DNA of 48,488 bases from a virus. Shown here piece by piece: positions 38,819 through 45,587 of this stretch. Both the position numbers and the translations under genes were made by a program. The stretch is from positions 1 through 48,488 of the IMG/VR virus record IMGVR_UViG_3300021357_000003; one strand, given 5' to 3'. How positions within the stretch are numbered: the stretch's first letter is position 1; each line of letters starts with the position of its first letter. Below the pieces are notes generated by a model, which saw nothing but the letters and a program-made list of their open reading frames with translations, did not search any database and was not told where the DNA came from.

Positions 38819-39910
38819 TTAAACTAGGTTCCCATACCCGTAAGTATTGGTTGCTGTTTGTTTGAAGATAATGTTTTTGACTGTCATGTGTTCGTACTTC
38901 TCATCGTCATCCTCATCAGGGTATGGCTTAACTTCTACGTGCTTACCAGAGATACCGATAGTGTCATCTTTTCCTACCTGTAAATCTTTACTGTTGAAGT
39001 ACAAGTCAAAATATACACGGTCTTCCTTCGTATGGCTACCAATATATACTCGTTCTGAAAATAAGTCTAAGTGCTCTGACGGAATTACTACCGTTTCAAT
39101 ATCATCGTTAAATTGAATAGTAACCGTGTAACGGTTATTTTCAATGTTAAGAATATTCAAGTCTGCAATAGCTTCCCCAAAAGGAATACCAAAACTTAAC
39201 TCTAAAGCAATCGCACGTAAGCAGTCGTAGTTTAATTTAATTCTACGGCTAAACTTAACCACGTTTTCGATTTCTCCATGATACTCTTCGTCCAACTTAT
39301 CTGATAGGTAAGTACGGATTTCCTCTGCATCTGGATATTCGAAGCGTAAGTGATAGTGGAATCGACCCGGGCGGTTAAGCATAAAGTCGTTCACACGGTG
39401 TAAGCTGTTCACTGTAATCGCATAGATACGTTTACGTTGAGATAGCCCATCGAATAAGCTCAATAGTTTTTCTTGTGGTTCACGATCATCACGGTCACTA
39501 AATACTTTCTCGAACTCATCAAACAGAATTAGTGACTCTTGGTCAATACTGTCGATGAACTCTGCAATCCCCGGATACGCTTCTGTAATAAGGATTACAG
39601 GCATACCCTCTTCGATAGCACGTTGAGATAAAATCTGAGTGAAAAGTGATTTACCAATACCCTTGTCTCCGCTCAAGATAATCCCCAAACTACGATTAAC
39701 GGTTTTAAAGGTGTGTAACACTTTTTCAATCTTGACCATACGGTCTCCGTATACTTTCGACTCCTTCAATTCAAAGTCATCGGTTACTACTAGTGAGAAC
39801 CCTGACATTGGATGGAATCGAACTTTGTACGTTTGTGAGGGTAGCTCATCATACGTTTTTAAATCATCTGCGTAGATTTCATAGTTGCTACCATAGTTAA
39901 TTACTTTCAT
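38819..39910 (-). CDS. AAA+ ATPase (363 aa)
   Basis: Walker A SGDKGIGKSLFTQIL (about residues 79-93), Walker B SLILFDEFEK (about 125-134), sensor AITVNSLHRV and an arginine RPGRFHYHL that fits an Arg finger/sensor. The N-terminal 70 residues are a strand-rich adapter, and the last 130 form a separate beta-rich domain. Phage AAA+ proteins of this length act in DNA or protein remodelling; the partner is unknown. It sits alone within the tRNA cluster. AAGGGGAG precedes the ATG. Confidence 0.85.
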   Translation of the reverse strand: MKVINYGSNYEIYADDLKTYDELPSQTYKVRFHPMSGFSLVVTDDFELKESKVYGDRMVKIEKVLHTFKTVNRSLGIILSGDKGIGKSLFTQILSQRAIEEGMPVILITEAYPGIAEFIDSIDQESLILFDEFEKVFSDRDDREPQEKLLSLFDGLSQRKRIYAITVNSLHRVNDFMLNRPGRFHYHLRFEYPDAEEIRTYLSDKLDEEYHGEIENVVKFSRRIKLNYDCLRAIALELSFGIPFGEAIADLNILNIENNRYTVTIQFNDDIETVVIPSEHLDLFSERVYIGSHTKEDRVYFDLYFNSKDLQVGKDDTIGISGKHVEVKPYPDEDDDEKYEHMTVKNIIFKQTATNTYGYGNLV

Positions 39911-39960
39911 AAATACTCCCCTTGTTTATGAATTTTATTTTAGCCTTAGTACGGTCTAAT

Positions 39961-40033
39961 GGAAAGAGATGGAATTGAACCACCGACCCCTAGTTTTTCA
40001 GGCTAGTGCTCTAACCTACTGAGCTACCTTTCC
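39961..40033 (-). tRNA. tRNA-Phe (GAA)
   Basis: Anticodon loop CTGAAAA gives GAA; stem CTAG/CTAG. Acceptor GGAAAGG/TCTTTCC-type pairing; T-loop TTCAATT. Confidence 0.9.
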
Positions 40034-40037
40034 GAAT

Positions 40038-40100
40038 GGCGACGCGGGAGTCTAACCCGCCCTCCTCTACGACAGAGGTGTTCATCATTGAACTATCGCC
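40038..40100 (-). tRNA. Aberrant 63-nt tRNA-like gene
   Basis: Acceptor GGCGAT/GTCGCC and a stem GCGGG/CCCGC with a T-loop TTAGACT instead of TTCGAAT. The D-loop lacks GG and is tiny. The anticodon hairpin CCTC-TGTCGTA-GAGG has G at position 33 and can close to a 5-nt loop. It contains GTC (Asp) out of the normal position. Probably a decayed tRNA or a tRNA-like RNA. Confidence 0.5.
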
Positions 40101-40177
40101 TTGATATTTCAACAGCCTTTCGCAAAGTTTGTGCACTAAACGCTTCACTAATCGGATGCACCTGTTGAATATTCAAC

Positions 40178-40249
40178 TCAACCGACAGGACTCGAACCTG
40201 CATTCTCTTGTTTTCTACAAGCGCCTTAACCTAGTTTGGCTACGGTTGA
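40178..40249 (-). tRNA. tRNA-like gene with aberrant anticodon loop
   Basis: Good acceptor TCAACCG/CGGTTGA, D-arm GCC/GGC with GG in the loop and T-arm CAGG-TTCGAGT-CCTG. The anticodon hairpin is CTTG-TAGAAAA-CAAG: triplet GAA, but A at position 33, and the flanking T-A would shrink the loop to 5 nt. Phe is formally read, although an ordinary tRNA-Phe exists at 39961. Confidence 0.6.
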
Positions 40250-40372
40250 AACGATTAGACTCGTCCTCTAATCGGGTCTGGTGGGACGTCTCCCTTCAAT
40301 CTTTGAAGTTTACTCCTTCGACAAGGAGTAGGTACTAAAACAATGCCTGACCAAGTATTGTTATGCTGAAAA

Positions 40373-40443
40373 GGACGAAGGGGATTTGAACCCCCGAACA
40401 TTGGATTTGCAGTCCACGCCGTTAAACCACTTCGGTACCGCCC
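40373..40443 (-). tRNA. tRNA-Cys (GCA)
   Basis: Anticodon stem-loop TGGA-CTGCAAA-TCCA gives GCA. T-arm GGGGG-TTCAAAT-CCCCT. The spacer downstream (40250-40370) contains three hairpins, the strongest CGATTAGA/TCTAATCG. Confidence 0.92.
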
Positions 40444-40455
40444 TTATAATAAAAC

Positions 40456-40526
40456 ACGCCGTGAAGGATTCGAACCCCCGTCTTCCGGGTTGGAGCCGGA
40501 AATGATAGCCACTACACCAACAGCGC
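40456..40526 (-). tRNA. tRNA-Trp (CCA)
   Basis: Anticodon stem-loop TCCGG-CTCCAAC-CCGGA gives CCA. Acceptor GCGCTGT/ACGGCGT. A hairpin TCGGGAGGA/TCCTCCCGA precedes it in the transcript. Confidence 0.92.
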
Positions 40527-40617
40527 ATATCGGGAGGAGAGAGTGGTTTCCTCCCGAACGTTAAGATAAGATAATTGAAAGAGAATGCTACTAGCTAAAT
40601 GCCAACTAGTAGTAATA

Positions 40618-40681
40618 GGTAATAGAGGATTCGAACCTCACAAGCACCTTACTGGTTACCTTGTAAACCTATGTTAACACC
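40618..40681 (-). pseudogene. Degenerate tRNA overlapping a promoter
   Basis: A good T-arm GTGAGG-TTCGAAT-CCTCTA and a 3' acceptor strand TATTACC are present, but the 5' acceptor strand (GGTGTTA) mismatches, and no clear anticodon loop exists. The -10 box of the promoter at 40671-40699 lies within its 5' end, so the 5' part would not be transcribed from it. Confidence 0.5.
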
Positions 40682-40699
40682 TACTGTTAGGAAAGTCAA
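40671..40699 (-). promoter_or_regulatory. Minus-strand promoter, GTGTTGACT family
   Basis: Minus strand: GTGTTGACT, 17 bases, TAACAT. It drives the tRNA-Trp/Cys/Phe segment. Confidence 0.7.
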
Positions 40700-40718
40700 C
40701 ACCTAAATTAAAAATAAT

Positions 40719-40738
40719 GGGAGGAAATTTTTCCTCCC
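40719..40738 (-). terminator. Hairpin terminator after tRNA-Met
   Basis: Minus strand GGGAGGAAA/TTTCCTCCC with a tiny loop, then ATTATTTTT. Confidence 0.8.
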
Positions 40739-40746
40739 TAATTTGA

Positions 40747-40820
40747 TGGACTACCTCGGACTTGAACCGAGAACCTATCTGTCATGAGCAGACTGCTCTA
40801 ACCATTGAGCTAATAGTCCA
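40747..40820 (-). tRNA. tRNA-Met (CAT)
   Basis: Anticodon loop CTCATGA gives CAT. Acceptor TGGACTA/TAGTCCA; no three G-C pairs in the anticodon stem, so it is an elongator-type Met or a lysidine-type Ile tRNA. Confidence 0.9.
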
Positions 40821-40851
40821 TGAAAAAAATACATGAAAAATAGACTAATGA

Positions 40852-40968
40852 TTATATGACAACATCAAATAAAGAGGCACCTAGATGCGCAATGAAAAAT
40901 GTTAAGAGTGACCATGAGAGAAAAATGGTATGACACAAAATGTGTTTGACGTGTTTTATTGGCATCAT
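40852..40968 (-). CDS. Membrane micro-protein (38 aa)
   Basis: ATG at 40968 follows AAGGAGG. A basic start (MMPIKHVKHILC) leads into one hydrophobic helix of about 24 residues ending FDVVI. Encoded between tRNA-Glu and tRNA-Met. A single-pass membrane peptide; no family recognised. Type I toxin-like or membrane-modulating peptides look like this, but no partner is evident. Confidence 0.6.
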   Translation of the reverse strand: MMPIKHVKHILCHTIFLSWSLLTFFIAHLGASLFDVVI

Positions 40969-41011
40969 AAGTGCCTCCTTTCATAACTAGTAGTAGTAGT
41001 AGTGTTGCAAT

Positions 41012-41081
41012 AGCGTATAGGGGAGTCGAACCTCTGATTTCGGTTAGAAAGGCCGATGTCTTATCGCTTGACCAATACGCC
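41012..41081 (-). tRNA. tRNA-Glu (TTC)
   Basis: Anticodon loop CTTTCTA gives TTC. Acceptor GGCGTAT/ATACGCT; T-arm AGAGG-TTCGACT-CCCCT. Confidence 0.92.
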
Positions 41082-41272
41082 ATGTTAGTGCATTTCGGTT
41101 TATTACCAAGTTCTGCACTGGGAAACAAAAATCTGCTATTGCTACTTACATAACAGTCTCTACAGGAAAACCAATATTAATAACTCTGAGGTAGTTTTTC
41201 CTATCTAGCTTTCTTGCAAGTCCGCTAATACAGGCGTTATACGTTGTCATACGCAACTACCCATATTAGAAC

Positions 41273-41344
41273 GACAGTAACGGGATTTGAACCCGTGTGT
41301 TTTCCGCTGACAACGGAATGGGACAGCCACTGCCCTATACTGCC
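41273..41344 (-). tRNA. tRNA-Asp (GTC)
   Basis: Anticodon stem-loop TTCCG-TTGTCAG-CGGAA gives GTC. Acceptor GGCAGTA/TACTGTC. The spacer upstream has the hairpin ACACGA/TCGTGT at 41351-41369. The 190 bases downstream, up to tRNA-Glu, hold no gene. Confidence 0.92.
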
Positions 41345-41497
41345 AAGATACACGAAACCTACTCGTGTAATTTAGTTGGGAATACTAGAACCAACTGTTG
41401 CGCCTCCAATGTGTTGTTGCTAATAGCACATCTTCATAGACAGGGTTTGAGTACTGGGCAAAGTTATCAATCTTACCTCAGGCTCTTCTATTTTATT

Positions 41498-41569
41498 GCT
41501 GTAGGTGGAAGTCGAACCCACTATCGTCAGGTTATGAGCCTGATGCCTTACCGTCTGGCTCCTCAGCAG
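41498..41569 (-). tRNA. tRNA-Met (CAT), second copy
   Basis: Anticodon stem-loop CAGG-CTCATAA-CCTG gives CAT. D-stem GCC/GGC; acceptor TGCTG/CAGCA plus mismatches. It may be an initiator-like or an Ile (lysidine) tRNA. Confidence 0.85.
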
Positions 41570-41579
41570 TAATATTAAA

Positions 41580-41767
41580 AAGTAAAGGTTTAGCCTTAGG
41601 GGATGTCCCCCCTTACTTCCGAAGTTGTTATTAGGTGTATCAAACTTCGTACTTAGGATACTTTTCAGTCCTATAACACTAGTATTTTTGTAGCTACATA
41701 GTTTAGGCTGTTCCATAGTCTTTTATCACCGTCATATGGAATCGATTTTCTTTCTTCCTTTACTTTT
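41580..41767 (-). other. Gene-free stretch with hairpins
   Basis: No ORF or tRNA. Stems seen: CGAAGTT/AACTTCG (about 41621-41650), GTATC/GATAC and GGGG/CCCC. It may be the 3' part of a structured RNA or spacer RNA. Confidence 0.4.
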
Positions 41768-42482
41768 AAAAAAGATACATGTCGGCAGGACGGCGTACCC
41801 TGCATCTCAATTAAGTGGTAGGTGCCTGTTCTACCCTCGACTAGTATAACTCAGAGTTAAAAACTCAAAACTTAACAGCACACAGGCTTTTCTTCCTGCT
41901 TTGATTATTTTCAAGGTTATTAGGTAACATGCCCAAGAAGGCTGAACACTACCGAGCTACAGCAATGCTTCTTCTTGCTTTTTCTTGCATGGTCTGGCAT
42001 AACAGCCAACAACTTTCACTTGAACATTCAGCATATTATTGTTAAACATTATTAGTCATTTTTTGACTTATCATCTGCTTACTCCAAAGAGCTGACAAGT
42101 TAAGCTACTCGTGCCAATTTCTTCCGTCATACACCTATTTCTAGGCTTCTCATCAGTAGCGATTGTTTTGAGTTTTCTTAGGTTTGCTTAGTTTCTCACG
42201 CTAAGCCTAACTAAGATTATTCTCCACTGGAGCGTCTATTGTCTCGCCCGAAAGTCTTGCACCTTACCTCTGCGTAATTTCCACACAACACTTTGCTAAC
42301 ACTAGCTTTTACTAGTGACTGTCTATATGTTACCACATAGTATGTCTACACCGTTTAACATTATCACGTCATCAAGCATATTTAGTCTTCAATCCCATGT
42401 TGTCCTAGCAAGTTGCTCAAACTTTCTTCACTAGGTTTGTGTGCTATTAAGTTTTCAATTTTCAACCACTAAGCTGTGGTGT
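41768..42482 (-). ncRNA. Candidate large structured non-coding RNA (about 715 nt)
   Basis: From its own promoter (42489-42518) to a stem followed by TTTTTT (41768-41808) there is no gene on either strand. Many local stems are visible: CACTAG/CTAGTG at 42300-42317, GCTTAG/CTAAGC at 42186-42206, AGTCA/TGACT at 42054-42068, GGTAG/CTACC at 41818-41836, and GCAGG/CCTGC near the end. Size, setting among phage tRNA genes and dense helices recall the large ornate RNA classes GOLLD and ROOL; membership cannot be confirmed by eye. Confidence 0.65.
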
Positions 42483-42488
42483 ATTTAT

Positions 42489-42518
42489 AATATAGCATAT
42501 CCTTACAAAAGATGTCAA
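42489..42518 (-). promoter_or_regulatory. Promoter of the large ncRNA, with inverted repeat
   Basis: Minus strand: TTGACA, 18 bases, TATATT. A perfect 9-bp inverted repeat CTTACAAAA/TTTTGTAAG (42502-42531) flanks the -35. Confidence 0.75.
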
Positions 42519-42543
42519 CAACTTTTGTAAGTTTTTTTTATAA

Positions 42544-42628
42544 GGAAGGTAAGGGATTTGAACCCTTGCACGTTTTACCGCCTAACAAGTTAGCAACCTG
42601 TCCTCATCAACCACTAGAGTAACCTTCC
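42544..42628 (-). tRNA. tRNA-Ser (GCT)
   Basis: Anticodon stem-loop ACAGG-TTGCTAA-CTTGT gives GCT; long variable arm; acceptor GGAAGGT/ACCTTCC. Confidence 0.93.
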
Positions 42629-42636
42629 GAAAAAGC

Positions 42637-42661
42637 AAGCCCTGAGGATTAGTCAGGGCTT
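42637..42661 (-). terminator. Hairpin between tRNA-Asn and tRNA-Ser
   Basis: Minus strand AAGCCCTGA, 7-base loop, TCAGGGCTT, then GCTTTTT. It lies upstream of tRNA-Ser, so it may be partial or attenuating. Confidence 0.75.
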
Positions 42662-42786
42662 AAAAATGGGGATAATTTTTGTACTAAGCCTACATGTTCT
42701 TCAACAACTAAAAATTTAGAAAGAAGATGTTAAGGAACACTCCGTACACCTGATATGTAACTTTGGGGAGTATCAGGTGTACAACT

Positions 42787-42858
42787 GACAGGGCGGGATT
42801 TGAACCCGCATATTCTTGATTAACAGTCAAGCTCTATTACCGATGTCAGACACCTGCC
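42787..42858 (-). tRNA. tRNA-Asn (GTT)
   Basis: Anticodon stem-loop CTTGA-CTGTTAA-TCAAG gives GTT. T-arm GCGGG-TTCAAAT-CCCGC. First tRNA of the cluster. A strong hairpin TACACCTGAT/ATCAGGTGTA (42746-42782) follows it in the transcript. Confidence 0.92.
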
Positions 42859-42864
42859 AATAAG

Positions 42865-42910
42865 TTCTACATTCATTATACCATAACTTGACAGTATAAT
42901 GAATGTAGAA
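42865..42910. repeat. Perfect 17-bp inverted repeat in the leader of the tRNA cluster
   Basis: TTCTACATTCATTATAC (42865-42881) and GTATAATGAATGTAGAA (42894-42910) surround a 12-base loop. In RNA this is a long perfect hairpin just before tRNA-Asn, suited to RNase III cleavage or to termination control. Confidence 0.75.
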
Positions 42911-43005
42911 AAGAAAAAAATAAACACGCACTATAGGTTTTTTGAGAACAGACTCTCAGGAGAAATTTAGAAGTACTGCCGATACTTCATCTTTGTTACA
43001 TAAAT

Positions 43006-43034
43006 AGTATAGCTGAGATACACTTTATTGTCAA
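43006..43034 (-). promoter_or_regulatory. Promoter of the tRNA cluster
   Basis: Minus strand: TTGACA, 17 bases, TATACT. It is the most upstream promoter of the RNA locus. Confidence 0.85.
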
Positions 43035-43076
43035 CAGTTTAACCCATCTTTTTTAATATATTTTGCTTACTCTGAG

Positions 43077-43192
43077 AATGTCCTATTTTAATTTTTCTGA
43101 GTCCTTATATATACTTTCTAATACTTATACTAATAGATATCTAATATTATAATATATTATATAAGAAGGTCAAAAAGTTAAAATAGGACATT
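43077..43192. repeat. 116-bp palindromic repeat, copy 1
   Basis: Starts AATGTCCTATTTTAATTTTT and ends with its inverted form (AAAATAGGACATT). The interior is AT-rich and also roughly palindromic (GAGTCCTTATATA). Direct repeat of copy 2 and inverted relative to copy 3 at 47431. Confidence 0.85.
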
Positions 43193-43253
43193 TTAAATTT
43201 GCACCTAGCTAGCTGATAGAAAGGCTATCTAAGTATTTTAACATACACCAATG

Positions 43254-43369
43254 AATGTCCTATTTTAATTTTTATGAGTCCTTATATATATACTTTCTTA
43301 TTCTAGTAATTATATATACTAATACTATAATATATTATATAAGGAGACCAAAAATTTAAATAGGACATT
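43254..43369. repeat. 116-bp palindromic repeat, copy 2
   Basis: Same length and ends as copy 1: AATGTCC...GGACATT. The interior differs, but the terminal 20-30 bp and GAGTCCTTATATA are kept. It lies 61 bp from copy 1. Confidence 0.85.
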
Positions 43370-43388
43370 TGCATTCTGAGTAAAAAAA

Positions 43389-43412
43389 TAAGAGAGGAGT
43401 TACCCTCTCTTA
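43389..43412 (-). terminator. Intrinsic terminator of the lysis-like genes
   Basis: Minus strand TAAGAGAGG, short loop, CCTCTCTTA, then TTTTTTT. It overlaps the stop of the 43410 gene. Confidence 0.92.
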
Positions 43413-43769
43413 CCTAGTCTCAAAGTAGTTCTTGATTTCTAAGAGGCGTTGTTCCTCTGCCTCTTTTGTCTCTCCGTCAGGTTTAACATAAAGTGCTTGA
43501 ATTTCAGCAGGCACTTCTACCATCTCTGGTCTAGCATCAATAATTTGGTATACATTCATATAAGTAAAATCAGATTTACGACTTGGTGTTCCTTCGCCAT
43601 CTGCGTGCATAATTAACATAGGTGGTTCTTTACCTCTTAACGCACTGTTTAATAATGACAAAGCATCGAACGTTGTACCCCCGACATTACGAGGAAAAAT
43701 GATTTGTACACGACCGTGATAGTCTGTTACTTTTAGGACTTTTTCTTGCACCTTGTTGGTATAGTTCAC
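43410..43769 (-). CDS. Hypothetical protein (119 aa)
   Basis: No family recognised. Beta-rich N-terminal half (VLKVTDYHGRVQIIFPRNVG), helical acidic end. The start is GTG, 9 bases after GGAG. A 21-bp palindrome lies upstream, over the probable promoter. Its place next to the packaging genes gives no further clue. Confidence 0.65.
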   Translation of the reverse strand: MNYTNKVQEKVLKVTDYHGRVQIIFPRNVGGTTFDALSLLNSALRGKEPPMLIMHADGEGTPSRKSDFTYMNVYQIIDARPEMVEVPAEIQALYVKPDGETKEAEEQRLLEIKNYFETR

Positions 43770-43795
43770 TACAGTTTTCTCCTTTCAGATTGTGG

Positions 43796-43816
43796 TATAC
43801 TTATAATATAAGTATA
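43796..43816. promoter_or_regulatory. Perfect 21-bp palindrome, operator candidate
   Basis: TATACTTATA, central A, TATAAGTATA. It overlaps the -10 region of the probable promoter of the 43410 gene (minus strand TTGAAA...TATACT or TATATT). It is a natural dimer-binding site. Confidence 0.55.
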
Positions 43817-43823
43817 ACATATT

Positions 43824-44171
43824 CTACCCTTTCAACATTCCGAAGAGGTAGGTTACTACGGCTCCTAGCACTACCATAAAGATATTCTCTACGATGTCAC
43901 GCTTATGGTCAGATTCACGGTCATTAACATTTTCAAGAGCATCTATCGTCTCTTCAAGTTTAGTGATTTGATAAGAAAGGTGTCCGTACTTTTCTTCATA
44001 CACTGCAAACCGTTTGTCTAAGCTATTGACAATTCCCTTGAGTTCTTGCAAGGCATTGTTTAGTTCTTGGTTGTCTTGCTTAATACCTTCCTTCGTCAAC
44101 TCTCCGTGTTGGAGGCGGTCTTCTAAGCGCTGTAGCCTTAATAGGATTTCATTCAGTTGTTGGTTATCCAT
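43824..44171 (-). CDS. XhlA-like coiled-coil membrane protein (115 aa)
   Basis: Residues about 3-90 form a long coiled coil (LLRLQRLEDRLQ, LNNALQELKGIVNSLDKR, ITKLEETIDAL). One C-terminal transmembrane helix follows (NIFMVVLGAVVTYLFGML). This is the layout of XhlA/haemolysin-type proteins that work with holins in Firmicutes phage lysis. Adjacent to another small membrane protein, as in lysis cassettes, but no lysin is in this window. Confidence 0.7.
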   Translation of the reverse strand: MDNQQLNEILLRLQRLEDRLQHGELTKEGIKQDNQELNNALQELKGIVNSLDKRFAVYEEKYGHLSYQITKLEETIDALENVNDRESDHKRDIVENIFMVVLGAVVTYLFGMLKG

Positions 44172-44212
44172 TCATGCTCCTCCCTAAGTTTAATCGGCTC
44201 AGATAACCCCGC

Positions 44213-44470
44213 TTAGTTCGAGAACCACAAATAAGCACCTACGGTTACAGTAACGATCGATACTACTATAACAGGTAGATAAAACCCGAAAAATAAGGCA
44301 AGTATACTACCTAAGCTGACTGTCAATAACACAGCATGATTACTGAAAGAGGCTAACGGGCTGATGTCGTTTTGTAGTTTCTTTAGAATGATGGCTTGGG
44401 TCACGTAGTAGGATGCTGAGTATACTATCAGTTGTAAAAATAACATGCAAATAAATGCCAGTTCATACAT
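44213..44470 (-). CDS. Small membrane protein, possible holin (85 aa)
   Basis: Three hydrophobic helices (about residues 4-25, 44-62 and 64-82) with short loops, a size and topology fitting class I holins. It lies next to the XhlA-like gene. No holin family motif is recognised, so the call rests on context. Confidence 0.55.
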   Translation of the reverse strand: MYELAFICMLFLQLIVYSASYYVTQAIILKKLQNDISPLASFSNHAVLLTVSLGSILALFFGFYLPVIVVSIVTVTVGAYLWFSN

Positions 44471-44590
44471 TGGATTGTAACTCCTCTCTCCTAAGAGCTA
44501 CCTTTAATATAGTACACAAGAGGGTCTACTGGACTCGTGTGCTAGATTAAGTATAGTAGGCTAAATATTTGAACGGAAGAGTGAGGAATT

Positions 44591-44872
44591 ATGACAGTGA
44601 AGAAAAGAACTGCTTTTAAATCTTTATTTATTATTACATTTGTTCTTGCGATGTTAGGAATAACAAAATGGGTTGCAGACAGGCTTAACCTCCCGTATCA
44701 CGAGTCCGCTACTTGGGTACTTAGTGGTGCTATATGGGCTTATATTGCCAGTACGTTGTTTGACCGTTTTACCTTAAAAATGCAGGATAAAAAAAAGCAC
44801 GATGACACGAGAGAACAGTTACAAATAGTACTAAAAGAACTAGGAGAAATCAAGAATATAATTAACAAGTAA
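44591..44872 (+). CDS. Small membrane protein with helical tail (93 aa)
   Basis: Two hydrophobic helices (about residues 10-28 and 39-58) are followed by a charged coiled-coil tail (DDTREQLQIVLKELGEIKNI). GAGGAATT precedes the ATG. First gene of the rightward unit, after a weak promoter (TGGACT-16-TATAGT, -10 near 44553). No family recognised; a lysis-related role is possible. Confidence 0.65.
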   Translation: MTVKKRTAFKSLFIITFVLAMLGITKWVADRLNLPYHESATWVLSGAIWAYIASTLFDRFTLKMQDKKKHDDTREQLQIVLKELGEIKNIINK

Positions 44873-44886
44873 GAGGGTGAGAGCAG

Positions 44887-45156
44887 ATGCCTCTAACTAA
44901 AGAAGAGATTAAAAAGCAGAGACGCTACTTTTTAAGTAATTCCGAAAAGGTGACCACGATTAAGAAAGGTGACAAACGGATTGTAAGTGCAACCCGTATC
45001 TGTGTCGTGTGTCATAGACCTTTAGCAACACTTGTACGGTCTAACGGTTCGGTAATTGCAACAGTAAATCACTATACCTGTGCTCTGTCTGCGTTAGTAA
45101 AAGTAAACATGTGCGAAGATATACGTTCATGTTACAGTAATTCACAAGGAGGATGA
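44887..45156 (+). CDS. Small Cys-containing protein (89 aa)
   Basis: Basic start (TKEEIKKQRRYFLSNSEK), a central CVVCHRPLATL and later CALSAL and CEDIRSCY; Cys and His residues could bind one metal ion. Its last codons (AAGGAGGATGA) provide the ribosome binding site of the small terminase gene. It may be a DNA-packaging accessory protein; no family recognised. Confidence 0.65.
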   Translation: MPLTKEEIKKQRRYFLSNSEKVTTIKKGDKRIVSATRICVVCHRPLATLVRSNGSVIATVNHYTCALSALVKVNMCEDIRSCYSNSQGG

Positions 45157-45158
45157 CT

Positions 45159-45587
45159 ATGGGACTTAAGGAACGTCTGGAAGAGAATGCAAAAAAGAAA
45201 AAATTAGAGCGGACTTCCGAAGAAAAGCTTCGAGATACCTTTAACGAAGCGTCCACAACCCTCATCAATCAGTATATGGCAAAAGTGCAAGCAGGAGCAA
45301 TTGAAATTTCAGATGTTGGGGATTTGACTCGACTATTTCAAATTTATATGCAAATTAACAAAATTGACTCTATGGCAGGAGAAGGTAATGGAACGTTGCC
45401 TGCACTTCCGTCAGGACAGAAAGAAATTATCTCTAGCTACATAGAGACCAGTAAAGCTGATATTAATGGGGAAGAGGAGGAAGTTATCTCGTTAGTAGAC
45501 CTTGCAGGCATGGATGAAGAGACAATAGACAAGATGCTTGTTGAAAAGGAAATTCAAATGAACAAGGAAAACGAGGCAACGTTTTAG
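45159..45587 (+). CDS. Probable small terminase subunit (142 aa)
   Basis: Helical, charged protein directly upstream of TerL, with which it is contiguous (stop at 45585-45587, TerL ATG at 45588). The N-terminus (MGLKERLEENAKKKKLE) is basic and could bind DNA; a helical middle follows (LINQYMAKVQAGAIEISDVG), then an acidic tail. The ATG at 45159 lies 6 bases after AAGGAGG and is preferred over the ATG at 45153 that touches it. The call rests on position and size. Confidence 0.7.
   Translation: MGLKERLEENAKKKKLERTSEEKLRDTFNEASTTLINQYMAKVQAGAIEISDVGDLTRLFQIYMQINKIDSMAGEGNGTLPALPSGQKEIISSYIETSKADINGEEEEVISLVDLAGMDEETIDKMLVEKEIQMNKENEATF

Noticed and set aside
40865-41128. Minus-strand ORF of 87 codons across tRNA-Glu
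   Set aside because: It overlaps a clear tRNA and the better supported 38-aa micro-protein frame.
41420-41716. Minus-strand ORF of 98 codons
   Set aside because: It overlaps tRNA-Met and a gene-free hairpin region, lacks a ribosome binding site and has unlikely composition.
42502-42531. Terminator for tRNA-Ser
   Set aside because: The T-run lies before, not after, the stem on the minus strand; the site fits an operator-like repeat around the promoter better.
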